Assembly (NCBI RefSeq): GCF_019655055.1
Contig: NZ_BPFA01000043.1
Coordinates: forward strand, 1-39,076
DNA: 39,076 nucleotides
Direction: 5' to 3'
Source: Shewanella sp. MBTL60-112-B2
GTDB lineage: Bacteria; Pseudomonadota; Gammaproteobacteria; Enterobacterales; Shewanellaceae
Position 1 is the first letter of the stretch. Each line of letters starts with the position of its first letter. A program made the position numbers and the translations under genes. The notes below the pieces were generated by a model that made no database searches, was not told the origin of the DNA, and saw only the letters and a list, made by a program, of their open reading frames with translations. This document shows, one piece after another, positions 24,320 to 32,550 of this stretch.

Positions 24320-25576
24320 TTATGAAGGAGGATTGATTTTCTCACTGATAATCTTTTCATGGGATGCAGCATTATCAGGAAGTAGTAAATTCATTACGAT
24401 CGCTAGGATCCCGCATAAGCTAATACCCGTAAGACTGAAAGAACCGATACCGAATGCCATTCCGCCAATGCCGAATACCAATGTGATACCAACAATACTC
24501 AAGTTACGAGGCTCATTCATGTCAACTTGGTTCTTAATTAAAGAATTTAGACCTACTGCGGCAATCGAGCCAAACAGTAAGCACATAATACCGCCCATAA
24601 CAGGTACTGGAATTGTTTGTAGTAGTGCGCCTAACTTACCAACGAAAGAAAACAGAATAGCTGTAATAGCTGTCCAAGTCATAACAACAGGGTTAAAGTT
24701 CTTCGTGAGGGTTACTGCGCCGGTGACTTCACTGTAAGTTGTATTTGGTGGCCCACCAAAGGCTGAAGCGGCAATCGTTGCCACGCCATCACCTGCTAAT
24801 GTGCGGTGTAAACCTGGTTTCTTTAGATAATCTTTTCCAGTTACGTTCGAGATAGCAAGAATATCGCCAATATGTTCAACAGCAGGGGCGATTGCAACAG
24901 GGATCATAAATAGAATGGCATGCCAGTTAAACTCTGGAGCGACGAAGTTTGGCATTGCGATCCAAGCCGCTTCTCTTACCGGAGTAAAGTCAACTATTCC
25001 ATAAGCAAGGCTTAAACCATAACCAACTGAAATACCCGCAAGGATAGGCATTAATTTCAAAATACCTTTTGCAAAAATAGCCACGGCAATGGTAGTGATA
25101 AGTGAGGCAAGAGAGATAAAAAGAGCGACATTTTGTTCAACAAGAACCAGGCTGCCATCTCCACTTTTTCCAACAGCCATGTTAACGGCAACGGGTGCTA
25201 GACCTAAGCCGATGACAATAATTACAGGTCCGACAACAACTGGAGGGAGTAAGCGCTTAATGAAACCGCCGCCTCTGACTTTAATCACTGAAGCTAGAAG
25301 CACATAAACAATACCAGCTGCCATCAATCCGCCCATTGTAGAAGGAATTCCCCAGGTCTGTACGCCGTACATAATAGGAGCGATGAAAGCAAAAGATGAT
25401 GCTAGAAAAATTGGGATTTGACGTTTAGTTATCAATTGGAATAGCAGGGTACCTATGCCGGCGGTAAATAGTGCAACGTTGGTATCTAAGCCTGTCAGCA
25501 ATGGCATTAACACCAAAGAGCCAAAGGCGACAAACAGCATCTGCGCTCCCTGCAAAGGCATGGTTAGGTTTTTCAT
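24320..25576 (-). CDS. uraA: uracil permease (NCS2 family)
   Basis: 418 aa inner-membrane proton symporter with about 12-14 hydrophobic segments. Family motifs visible: SSFAFIAPIM, the substrate-site helix AVEHIGDILAISN, and FGGPPNTTYSEVTGAV. The E. coli UraA uracil ligands lie in the matching EH and PNTTY regions. Xanthine or other NCS2 transport is possible, but synteny with hda, arsC and bepA (as in E. coli uraA-hda) supports uracil. The ATG at 25576 has GAGAGAGA upstream. Confidence 0.88.
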   Translation of the reverse strand: MKNLTMPLQGAQMLFVAFGSLVLMPLLTGLDTNVALFTAGIGTLLFQLITKRQIPIFLASSFAFIAPIMYGVQTWGIPSTMGGLMAAGIVYVLLASVIKVRGGGFIKRLLPPVVVGPVIIVIGLGLAPVAVNMAVGKSGDGSLVLVEQNVALFISLASLITTIAVAIFAKGILKLMPILAGISVGYGLSLAYGIVDFTPVREAAWIAMPNFVAPEFNWHAILFMIPVAIAPAVEHIGDILAISNVTGKDYLKKPGLHRTLAGDGVATIAASAFGGPPNTTYSEVTGAVTLTKNFNPVVMTWTAITAILFSFVGKLGALLQTIPVPVMGGIMCLLFGSIAAVGLNSLIKNQVDMNEPRNLSIVGITLVFGIGGMAFGIGSFSLTGISLCGILAIVMNLLLPDNAASHEKIISEKINPPS

Positions 25577-25752
25577 TATCTCTCTCTTATTTTAAGTAAA
25601 CCTATCAATACTAACTGTTTCTGCATGGTGTGTGTGTGAGTTATCTCTAAAATGCGTTAATTGACTTTACCGTAGCTCGTAGTTTTTACTCGGCCTAAAG
25701 CATAAAAGATGTGATACAATTTTGCCTATTGAGTCGTCCTTGAATCTTAAAC

Positions 25753-26865
25753 ATGTTGAAATTCACTTTACGTTTTTTTGTCATCTTTCCTTTTCTTGCG
25801 TGTTTATCGACATTTGTGAATGCTGCAGATGTTAGCTCGCTTGATGAAAGTGCAGTCCCTATTGAGTCCAGAACCACAGCCCTTAGAAGTCAAGGTATCA
25901 AGCAGGCCTTTGAAGCTGTGATTATGAAAAACTCAGGTACTCAGGCTGCATTGACTAATCCATTGATTGTAAAGCAGCTTAAAAATGCGAGCTCATTAAT
26001 GACTCAGTATGGTTACTATGAAGATGCTGGTGAGTTGTTTCTTAAAGTCAACTTTGACCATAAACGTATAATTCGTCTACTTAGGGAAGCGGGCCTACCC
26101 GTTTGGGGTAAGCAGCGGCCTTTAACCTTAGTGTGGCTAGTTATTAATGAAGATGGTGAACGGACAATATTGAATGATGGTTCAGCGTCACCTAGTCGAA
26201 AAACCTTCGATTCAGAGTCATTAAGCCGAGGAGTCCCTTTGTTGTTTCCTTTAATGGATCTCGATGATTCAATGAAGGTAGGAGTGAATGATGTTCGCGG
26301 CCGCTTTACTGATAATGTTGCTAACGCTTCTCTAAGATATCAGGCTAATTATTTTTTAATGGCGACCGTTGAACCACAAGGAGCTGTGTACCACTATCAG
26401 ATGGGACTTTACCCAAGAGATAAAGACCCACAAGCGTTGCAGATGACATCACTTATTAATACCAGTGGTGAAACGGCTACAATAGAAGAGGCGGTTACAG
26501 CAATGATCGCCGCAGCAAGTGAATATTATGTCGGTCAATTCGCGATAGCAGATTCTGGTGAGCGAAATACAACTAAGATAGCATTTGTTGATGTGACTGA
26601 TATCAATCAGCTTGTCGTGATTGAACGCTATTTGGCTCAGTTAAGTGCCATCAAGTCGGCAAGTATTGCTAGTATTAAAGGGCAGACTGTTGAGTTTAAT
26701 TTAGCGCTATTTGGTAATGAGTCCGATCTTCATCGGTTAATGTCACTCGACCCGCAAGTCGGGACGGTTGAGCCAAATATTCAGCAAAATCTAAGTTATT
26801 CGCCTGCAGAACCGATAGAAGCATCTCAGAAAGAGATACAGATCTATTATTGGAAAGCCCAATAG
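25753..26865 (+). CDS. DUF2066 domain protein, exported
   Basis: 370 aa. A signal peptide covers about residues 1-24 (cleavage after VNA). The rest matches the DUF2066 family: an early AFEAVIMKNSGTQAAL segment, then a beta-rich middle (LTLVWLVINEDGERTIL, YQANYFLMATVEPQG) and a C-terminal part. It sits between uraA and hda, its usual place in Shewanella and relatives. Function unknown; a periplasmic location is inferred. No strong Shine-Dalgarno precedes the ATG, but the signal peptide supports this start. Confidence 0.85.
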   Translation: MLKFTLRFFVIFPFLACLSTFVNAADVSSLDESAVPIESRTTALRSQGIKQAFEAVIMKNSGTQAALTNPLIVKQLKNASSLMTQYGYYEDAGELFLKVNFDHKRIIRLLREAGLPVWGKQRPLTLVWLVINEDGERTILNDGSASPSRKTFDSESLSRGVPLLFPLMDLDDSMKVGVNDVRGRFTDNVANASLRYQANYFLMATVEPQGAVYHYQMGLYPRDKDPQALQMTSLINTSGETATIEEAVTAMIAAASEYYVGQFAIADSGERNTTKIAFVDVTDINQLVVIERYLAQLSAIKSASIASIKGQTVEFNLALFGNESDLHRLMSLDPQVGTVEPNIQQNLSYSPAEPIEASQKEIQIYYWKAQ

Positions 26866-26877
26866 CTCCCAATCGAG

Positions 26878-26903
26878 AGGCACACATGCTACCATGTGTG
26901 CCT
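26878..26903. other. 11-bp perfect hairpin between DUF2066 and hda
   Basis: AGGCACACATG/CATGTGTGCCT with loop CTAC, without a T-run on either side. It may be a processing site, a weak terminator or an operator. It lies 36 bp before the hda start. Confidence 0.6.
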
Positions 26904-26938
26904 AATATAGAAATATAGCGTCATTGAGAAGTACCTGA

Positions 26939-27649
26939 GTGAAGTCAAACTCTCCTTTACAATTATCACTGCCAGTTCATCTACCTGATGATGAAACCTT
27001 CAATAGTTATTATCCTGCAACGGGTAATGATGAGCTTATTCAAAGTTTACAAGAATGCGCAGAGGGCAAGTCGAATGGTGCTGTATTCTTGTGGGGTCCT
27101 GAAAAATCGGGACGTACCCACCTTATGCATGCTGCCTGTGCCCATGCCAATGATCTCGGTCGAAGTAGTTTCTATATCCCGCTGGGGATCCATGCAAGTA
27201 TCTCAACGGCCTTATTAGAAGGGCTGGAAAAACTGGATTTAGTCTGTATTGATGATGTAGATGCGATAGCCGGACATCCGTTATGGGAGGAGGCAATATT
27301 TGATCTCTATAATCGAATTTCAGAACAGAAAACCTGTTCGCTTGTGGTGAGTGCAAGTGTGTCTCCAAGCGATAGTGGATTCTCATTACCGGATCTTGTA
27401 TCTCGCATGCAGTGGGGACTTAATTACCAGCTGCAGCCGATGGCAGATGAAGAAAAGTTAGCTGCATTACAACGCCGAGCGGCAATGAGAGGCTTGCAAC
27501 TGCCAGAAGATGTTGGACGTTTTCTACTGAATCGTTTGGCGCGAGACCTAAGAACTTTATTTGATGTTTTGGATAGGCTCGATAAAGCTTCTATGGTGCA
27601 CCAACGTAAGTTGACTATCCCATTCATTAAAGAAATGCTGCGTCTATAA
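26939..27649 (+). CDS. hda: DnaA regulatory inactivator Hda
   Basis: 236 aa. Hda, bound to the DNA-loaded beta clamp, triggers ATP hydrolysis by DnaA so that replication starts only once per cycle. The N-terminal clamp-binding motif QLSLPV is at about residues 8-13. AAA motifs: Walker A-like GPEKSGRTHL (about 52), Walker B LDLVCIDDVD, and the arginine-finger region SRMQWG. The start is GTG at 26939 with GAGAAG upstream. Non-AUG starts limiting Hda level are known in E. coli. Confidence 0.93.
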   Translation: MKSNSPLQLSLPVHLPDDETFNSYYPATGNDELIQSLQECAEGKSNGAVFLWGPEKSGRTHLMHAACAHANDLGRSSFYIPLGIHASISTALLEGLEKLDLVCIDDVDAIAGHPLWEEAIFDLYNRISEQKTCSLVVSASVSPSDSGFSLPDLVSRMQWGLNYQLQPMADEEKLAALQRRAAMRGLQLPEDVGRFLLNRLARDLRTLFDVLDRLDKASMVHQRKLTIPFIKEMLRL

Positions 27650-27698
27650 TAGTCAATTAGTAGAATACAGCTGTTTGTTCAGCACAAAATCACGAAAT

Positions 27699-27725
27699 AA
27701 AGCCCAGATAAAAATCTGGGCTTTT
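27699..27725. terminator. terminator between hda and the lipoprotein gene
   Basis: Stem AAGCCCAGAT/ATCTGGGCTT with an AAAA loop and a short T-run. It serves hda and, in reverse, the convergent lipoprotein gene. Confidence 0.85.
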
Positions 27726-27759
27726 ACATTTATAAATTTAGCGAGAGTTAACAATTCTG

Positions 27760-29697
27760 TTAATCGACAGGTTTTACATGCCTATCGCCACTTAAGCGCA
27801 ACTCTGGAGAAACAGTGGTGCTAGGTGAGATTCGATTTAATTGTGATTGAACAGACGGGGACAGTAAGAGGTTTTCTGACCAAGACAGACCCTGTTTCAT
27901 CGCTATAGGCTCAGGTAAACCATTGACTAAAGCGGTAGCGTTAAGTTCCGGCATCATTTGGTCAATGACATATGCCGCTCGACTCTCTAAATCAGAGTCG
28001 CCAATCCGTCCCCGTTGTCCCCAATCCACGCTGATTGTGCTGCCAGTTGGATTCTCTGGTTTATCGGTAACCGCTACATCACGTTGAATTGCATATCTGT
28101 GACTCATTAAGGCTTCTTCAAATAACATTGCAGCATCTTCTCGCCTCGTGGAGTAGGCATAATAATCCGAAGCTCTGTCGGGGGAAAAGAAGCCTGTAAT
28201 ATCACTAGAAGTGTAGGCTTTTTGGGTTTCGTTAGCGCTAACCCCTTTGAAACTCACTTCTGCTAAATTTGTCATTTCTTGGCTATTTAACGGATAGGAA
28301 GCAACAAGTTGATCGGAAATAAGTTGTTTTGCATCACTACGGCGAAGATAGTCATCAAGCAGAGTCGGGCCCGATAAGTTGGTGTGTACGCTCCTTGGAA
28401 AGAAGTCATTAGCGTGTGCTAGTTCATGATAGAGAAGAGAGGCTAAATCTGGCATCATTTCCTGAGTCGTACGCTTGGTTCGCACACTTCTTGGCACAAT
28501 ATAAGAGGTATAGCTGTTATTTTTAACGTAACGCCATGGCATCAGAAAGTTTAAGTCATTACCAAAACTGCCTCGGTAATCAGGGGCTTCATTAATGGTG
28601 TCGCGCTCTTCTGCAAGTAACCAGAGATCACTAGGGTCTAAGTATATTGCTCCTGTTACAACCCAGTAAAATGAGGGGCGTACATCATAACTAATAACAA
28701 TTGCGGTGACAGATTGTAAAAGGATGGCAAAATCGCTGCTAGGGTCTAAATTCTCAAGGAAGTATTCAAAATTTTCCCCCATCCATTGATGAGAGACCAG
28801 CACTCTATCTAATATCGCTTGCTTATTGACGACTGATTCTTGACCTATTAATGGTAAGCGCGATATTTGACATCCCTCTTGTAGTTGATTTGAGTATACA
28901 CAGGCTTGTAAATCGTCCTTATAGGGAGAGTCTGGTTTATACGCAAAGGTTTTGGCAACTCTTTCGTCAAAATAGCTTGAGGTGATGGCATTCTCATTGG
29001 TAATTAATAGATGAACATCATCGGTAACTGACTGATCACCAATTACGCCTGTGACCCTAAGAGTCGATAGGGTATCTTCATCGACATTCGGTGCAGTGAA
29101 CAAGGGCCTTTCTACCGCGCTGATGTCGACATTAAGAGCTGGGCCTGCAGCGATACACCAGCTTATTTGATTAGGGTTATTAGTTTCTGGTGTGTCAACT
29201 CTAAAGCTAACGGAATTACCTTCAGTTACCTGATGATCTACACGGGTAGCAACCTGAACTGTGCTGGCTGCTTCTACGTTTATTTCAATTGATTCAGTAA
29301 AAGATGTTTGGTTGCCTGTGACTGTTAGTTCAAATTTGTAGCTACCAGTATCGTTCGCAGTAAAGGCTAAAACAGGGCTTTTAGTGCTTTTTAAAATGAG
29401 GCTACTACCAGCTGTTTGAGTCCAGTTAAATTGATGTTCTGTGACATTGTTTGCTTTGAGCGTTGCGATGATTGCTGCAGGTTGGCCAGCCTTATAGTTT
29501 GGCTCTGTATGAAACACAAGCATAGTAGCTGTTGTGACTTGATTAAGTTGACTCTCCGAGTCACACCGAACTAGACCATCAGGTATAACTGGAGGTGGAG
29601 TTATGTCACCAGGGCCTTGTGGCGAGTTGTCACTGCTCCCACCACACGCAGTGAGCCCCATTGCACTTATCAATATGTAGCATAAGGAACGCTTCAT
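27760..29697 (-). CDS. lipoprotein with Ig/PKD-like region and HExxH motif
   Basis: 645 aa. A type II signal ends in the lipobox GLTAC (Cys about 18), followed by a Gly/Ser/Pro-rich linker (GGSSDNSPQGPGDITPP). Residues about 40-230 read as two beta-sandwich repeats with PKD/cadherin-like patterns (GQPAAIIATL, FTANDTGSYKFELTV; then VTEGNSVSFRVDT). The C-terminal half has LLYHELAHAND, an HExxH zinc-protease motif (H424, E425, H428). The ATG at 29697 was chosen over an upstream in-frame start because it gives a proper lipoprotein signal, with AAAGGA upstream. Probably a surface or periplasmic metallopeptidase; I recognise no named family and the third ligand is not assigned. Confidence 0.7.
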   Translation of the reverse strand: MKRSLCYILISAMGLTACGGSSDNSPQGPGDITPPPVIPDGLVRCDSESQLNQVTTATMLVFHTEPNYKAGQPAAIIATLKANNVTEHQFNWTQTAGSSLILKSTKSPVLAFTANDTGSYKFELTVTGNQTSFTESIEINVEAASTVQVATRVDHQVTEGNSVSFRVDTPETNNPNQISWCIAAGPALNVDISAVERPLFTAPNVDEDTLSTLRVTGVIGDQSVTDDVHLLITNENAITSSYFDERVAKTFAYKPDSPYKDDLQACVYSNQLQEGCQISRLPLIGQESVVNKQAILDRVLVSHQWMGENFEYFLENLDPSSDFAILLQSVTAIVISYDVRPSFYWVVTGAIYLDPSDLWLLAEERDTINEAPDYRGSFGNDLNFLMPWRYVKNNSYTSYIVPRSVRTKRTTQEMMPDLASLLYHELAHANDFFPRSVHTNLSGPTLLDDYLRRSDAKQLISDQLVASYPLNSQEMTNLAEVSFKGVSANETQKAYTSSDITGFFSPDRASDYYAYSTRREDAAMLFEEALMSHRYAIQRDVAVTDKPENPTGSTISVDWGQRGRIGDSDLESRAAYVIDQMMPELNATALVNGLPEPIAMKQGLSWSENLLLSPSVQSQLNRISPSTTVSPELRLSGDRHVKPVD

Positions 29698-29824
29698 GGA
29701 ATTATCCTTTGTTATTATATTTTTTAGGCTGATAAGCAATATAGCACGATAAATGTTAAGCAAACAAAGGGTAGTTTAACGGTATGTTAAGCTTTGAGGG
29801 GGGAGGATATGAGGGGCAAACTAC

Positions 29825-29858
29825 AGAGCGAAGACGACTTTAAGTGCATCTTCGCTCT
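29825..29858 (-). terminator. hairpin after the DUF2069 gene
   Basis: A 10-bp perfect inverted repeat AGAGCGAAGA/TCTTCGCTCT with a 14-nt loop, 7 bp past the stop of the DUF2069 gene. There is no T-run, so termination is uncertain. Confidence 0.5.
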
Positions 29859-29864
29859 AGATGA

Positions 29865-30236
29865 TTAGCTTTTCTTTTTCTTTAAGCCCAGTCCAAGTTC
29901 TCGGCCACGGATCCGAGCATAAAAAGGGAAACCAACCAGTAAACTTGCAATGAGTAAAGATTCAACAACAGCAAAGAGTGTGTCCGTTTCTGTTACATAA
30001 ACTAAGGTAAGGGCATGTAACATATAAAGACAAAGAATAAAGCTGGCCCATGCATAAGTGTAGGGCTTGCCGGTTAAAATACCTTTGAGAGGCAGAAGTA
30101 GAGGTATGAGCCATAGAAGGCTAAATAGCATCGAATATTCGCCAGTTAACCCTTGGCGTATGAACCATGCCCCTAACAACATGACCAGTGCCACATAACC
30201 TGTGCGACAAAGCTTAAATAGGGTAGTCGAGTTCAT
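29865..30236 (-). CDS. DUF2069 inner-membrane protein
   Basis: 123 aa with four hydrophobic helices (about 11-27, 37-52, 60-80, 90-105) and a lysine-rich C-terminus (GLGLKKKKS). It matches the DUF2069 family, often found after an arsC-like gene. It begins 12 bp after the arsC-like gene and is co-transcribed. Function unknown. Confidence 0.8.
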   Translation of the reverse strand: MNSTTLFKLCRTGYVALVMLLGAWFIRQGLTGEYSMLFSLLWLIPLLLPLKGILTGKPYTYAWASFILCLYMLHALTLVYVTETDTLFAVVESLLIASLLVGFPFYARIRGRELGLGLKKKKS

Positions 30237-30248
30237 TAATTGACTCTC

Positions 30249-30599
30249 TTATAAAATAGAAAGAACGTTTTCTGGCGGACGTCCGATAGCGGCTTTATTA
30301 TTTGCTAACACAATAGGACGTTCAATCAGCTTTGGTGTATCGATCATAGCCTGAATTAACTGCTCATCAGTTAAAGACGTATCACTCAGGCCGAGGTCTT
30401 TATATTCAACCTCTTTGGTACGCATCATTTCTCTTGGTGCGAGATTTAATTTGGTTAAAATATCAGTGATATCGGCTGTTGAAACTGCTGTCTTCAAATA
30501 CTCAATAATATGAATAGTACAGTTATTTTCTTCTAACAAGGCCAAGGTTTGGCGACTTTTAGAACATCTTGGGTTGTGATAAATAGTAGCGCTTGTCAT
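30249..30599 (-). CDS. arsC: ArsC-like reductase (YfgD family)
   Basis: 116 aa thioredoxin-fold protein of the ArsC/Spx superfamily. The active-site Cys is C12 in YHNPRCSKSRQ, and the conserved IERPIVLANNKAAIGRPPE lies near the C-terminus. Best match is E. coli YfgD, which sits next to bepA (yfgC). No arsB, arsR or other arsenic genes are near, so arsenate reduction is not certain. The ATG at 30599 was chosen; an in-frame TTG two codons upstream is possible. A CRP-type box lies 46-61 bp before the start, with a TTTAAT -10 (plus 30615-30620) between. Confidence 0.85.
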   Translation of the reverse strand: MTSATIYHNPRCSKSRQTLALLEENNCTIHIIEYLKTAVSTADITDILTKLNLAPREMMRTKEVEYKDLGLSDTSLTDEQLIQAMIDTPKLIERPIVLANNKAAIGRPPENVLSIL

Positions 30600-30623
30600 A
30601 TGCAACTTATTGTTATTAAAGGT

Positions 30624-30660
30624 TGTGACTATGATACTTTATTTTGTGATCATAGTCACA
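30624..30660. promoter_or_regulatory. inverted repeat in the bepA-arsC gap
   Basis: TGTGACTATGAT (30624-30635) and ATCATAGTCACA (30649-30660) are perfect 12-bp inverted arms separated by 13 nt. They fill most of the 73-bp gap between bepA and the arsC-like gene. It could be an RNA hairpin in the joint transcript or a double binding site. Confidence 0.7.
30645..30660. promoter_or_regulatory. CRP binding site
   Basis: TGTGATCATAGTCACA has both consensus half sites TGTGA-N6-TCACA. With the TTTAAT -10 at 30615-30620 (minus strand), a start near 30608 would put the box centre about 44 bp upstream, close to a class II activator position for the arsC-like gene. The right arm is also part of the larger inverted repeat. 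Confidence 0.6.
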
Positions 30661-30672
30661 GTGAAACTGCTG

Positions 30673-32133
30673 TTACTGTAATTGTTCTAGTGCGCGGTCT
30701 GCTTGCCTAAATTGCCTGATCCGGGCTTCGATTCTTGCTAACTGCAGTGGATCGCCTTTAGATTCACGATAAGCAAAATTTAATTGATCGATAGCTGTCT
30801 TATAATCGGCAACTAGTGCAAGTGATTCGGCCTTTACAAAGTACTCCATCGCCTTGTTACCGTTCTTTTTATAAGCGGTATTTAATAAAAAATAAGGTAA
30901 TGGGTTTTGTTTATCGAGAAAAATCAGGTCTTCAAGTAGAGGGATGGCTTTACTTATCTGATCATCTTCTATGTAGACATTGGCAAGATTGGTATTAACC
31001 ACTGGAGATGTTGGCTTTAACTGTCTTTGTGTTAATAGCAGTTCAATAGCCTCATTTTGAGCACCTTTTTGGCTGAGCAGATCGGTTTTAGTATCGATAA
31101 AGAACAGATTATTAGGGCTCTTAGCTAAAAGCTCATCGATAATTTTTTCTGATTCGGCATATTTCTTTAATCTAAATAGCGCTAAAGCCTTGCCATACTC
31201 AGCTGCACTTTTAAAGGTGTAGCGGCGGTGTTTGAGTTGTTTCTCAAAGATTGAGAGCGCAGCTTGTTCACTATAACCAGAAAACCTGACTTGAATTCTA
31301 GCTTTAGCAAGCTGGAAGTTCAGATTGTCGGGAATTTGTCTATGTGGATATTGCTCGGCGCGAATTCGCGCCTCTGAGATCCGTGATTCGGGCAATGGAT
31401 GCGTTAGCAGCATTTGTGGTGGTTTAGTGGTGAAGCGGTACCGAGTTGCTAATTTACCAAAAAAATCAGCAGCTCCATTGGGGTCAAATCCTGCATCAAC
31501 CATGACTTGCATGCCGATGCGGTCAGCTTCTTTTTCATGAAGGCGGGTGTAGTTAATCTTTGACTGGGTGGCTAGTGCCTGAGTCGTAGCTAACGCCGCC
31601 ATGCCTGCTTGAGGGGAGGCGATAGTTAACAAAATAGCGCCTAGCATACCAGCTATCGTCGCTGGCGAGGTTTTTTGTTGCGCTTCAATAGAGCGCGCTA
31701 AGTGACGCTGGGTAACGTGGGTAATTTCGTGGCCGATAACGGAAGCTAGTTCACTTTCTGTGTCAGCATTAAGAAATAATCCTGTATGCACGCCAACATG
31801 TCCGCCAAAGAATGCAAACGCGTTAATTTCATCATTTCTTAATAAGAAAAAGTAAAAAGGGGTTTTTACACCTGTAGCATGAGCAACAAGTTTATTACCT
31901 AATTCAGTTAAGTATTGATTTAAAACAGGATCGTTGAGCATAGGTGCAGAGCCACGGATCACCCGCATGTAGGCATCACCCACTTCAGTCTCTTTTTCTA
32001 AACTGAATGTATTAACAGCTGCAGTCCCTAAGTCAGGTAAATCGTTATTGGCATATGTAACAGCAGAGCTAGTGCATAAAATAAAAGACAGGGCTCCAGC
32101 GATAACGGATTTTGAAAAAGTTAATTTACTCAA
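30673..32133 (-). CDS. bepA: beta-barrel assembly-enhancing protease BepA
   Basis: 486 aa periplasmic M48 metalloprotease that helps LptD and other outer-membrane proteins mature and degrades stalled ones at the BAM complex. A signal peptide ends near residue 29 (TYA-NN). The zinc motif is HEITH (H135, E136, H139), with a downstream LHEKEAD for the third ligand. The C-terminal half (about 290-480) is TPR repeats. Length matches E. coli BepA (487). It is upstream of the arsC-like gene, as in E. coli. bamC, another BAM-related gene, lies 5 kb away. Confidence 0.95.
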   Translation of the reverse strand: MSKLTFSKSVIAGALSFILCTSSAVTYANNDLPDLGTAAVNTFSLEKETEVGDAYMRVIRGSAPMLNDPVLNQYLTELGNKLVAHATGVKTPFYFFLLRNDEINAFAFFGGHVGVHTGLFLNADTESELASVIGHEITHVTQRHLARSIEAQQKTSPATIAGMLGAILLTIASPQAGMAALATTQALATQSKINYTRLHEKEADRIGMQVMVDAGFDPNGAADFFGKLATRYRFTTKPPQMLLTHPLPESRISEARIRAEQYPHRQIPDNLNFQLAKARIQVRFSGYSEQAALSIFEKQLKHRRYTFKSAAEYGKALALFRLKKYAESEKIIDELLAKSPNNLFFIDTKTDLLSQKGAQNEAIELLLTQRQLKPTSPVVNTNLANVYIEDDQISKAIPLLEDLIFLDKQNPLPYFLLNTAYKKNGNKAMEYFVKAESLALVADYKTAIDQLNFAYRESKGDPLQLARIEARIRQFRQADRALEQLQ

Positions 32134-32244
32134 GCGGATCCTTAAATTGGGCTATGCTTCTGTTATTGTCAAACCATAATGCTTGCTTGTGGTTTGCGTT
32201 GCTTATTAGGATAATAGCCTTGGATTGGTTATAGCAAGTTCATT

Positions 32245-32460
32245 ATGATTATTATTGATTTAACACAATATCGTTGTCCGTTGCCGTTAGTAAAAGTCAA
32301 ACTCGCACTTAAGCAACTGGCTGTGGGAGAATGCATTCGTGTTGTCTTATCAGACCCCGGTTCTAGGCAAGATGTTCCCCGCTATTTAAAAAAAGCGGAT
32401 ATTTGCCATGCAGTGTTTGAAGATAATGACACCATCTTGTCGTTAACCGTGACTAAGTAA
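32245..32460 (+). CDS. TusA/SirA-family sulfur carrier-like protein
   Basis: 71 aa, with the family's CPxP motif near the start (YRCPLPLVK, C11) and a two-layer alpha/beta pattern ending DNDTILSLTVTK. TusA proteins pass persulfide sulfur for tRNA thiolation and other uses. This one is shorter than E. coli TusA and sits beside bepA, divergent from it, so it is likely a paralogue rather than tusA itself. It precedes perM by 90 bp on the same strand. Confidence 0.85.
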   Translation: MIIIDLTQYRCPLPLVKVKLALKQLAVGECIRVVLSDPGSRQDVPRYLKKADICHAVFEDNDTILSLTVTK

Positions 32461-32550
32461 AAGAGACTTTATACAATTTTACGTTGAGTAAAATATTATT
32501 TTTATGATGGCCGCAAAGGATTAAAATGGCTGTCGAGCTAGGGAGTATGA

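Noticed and set aside
24333..24737. 134-codon plus-strand frame opposite uraA
   Set aside because: It is antisense to the membrane-protein gene uraA, lacks a ribosome-binding site and resembles no protein I know.
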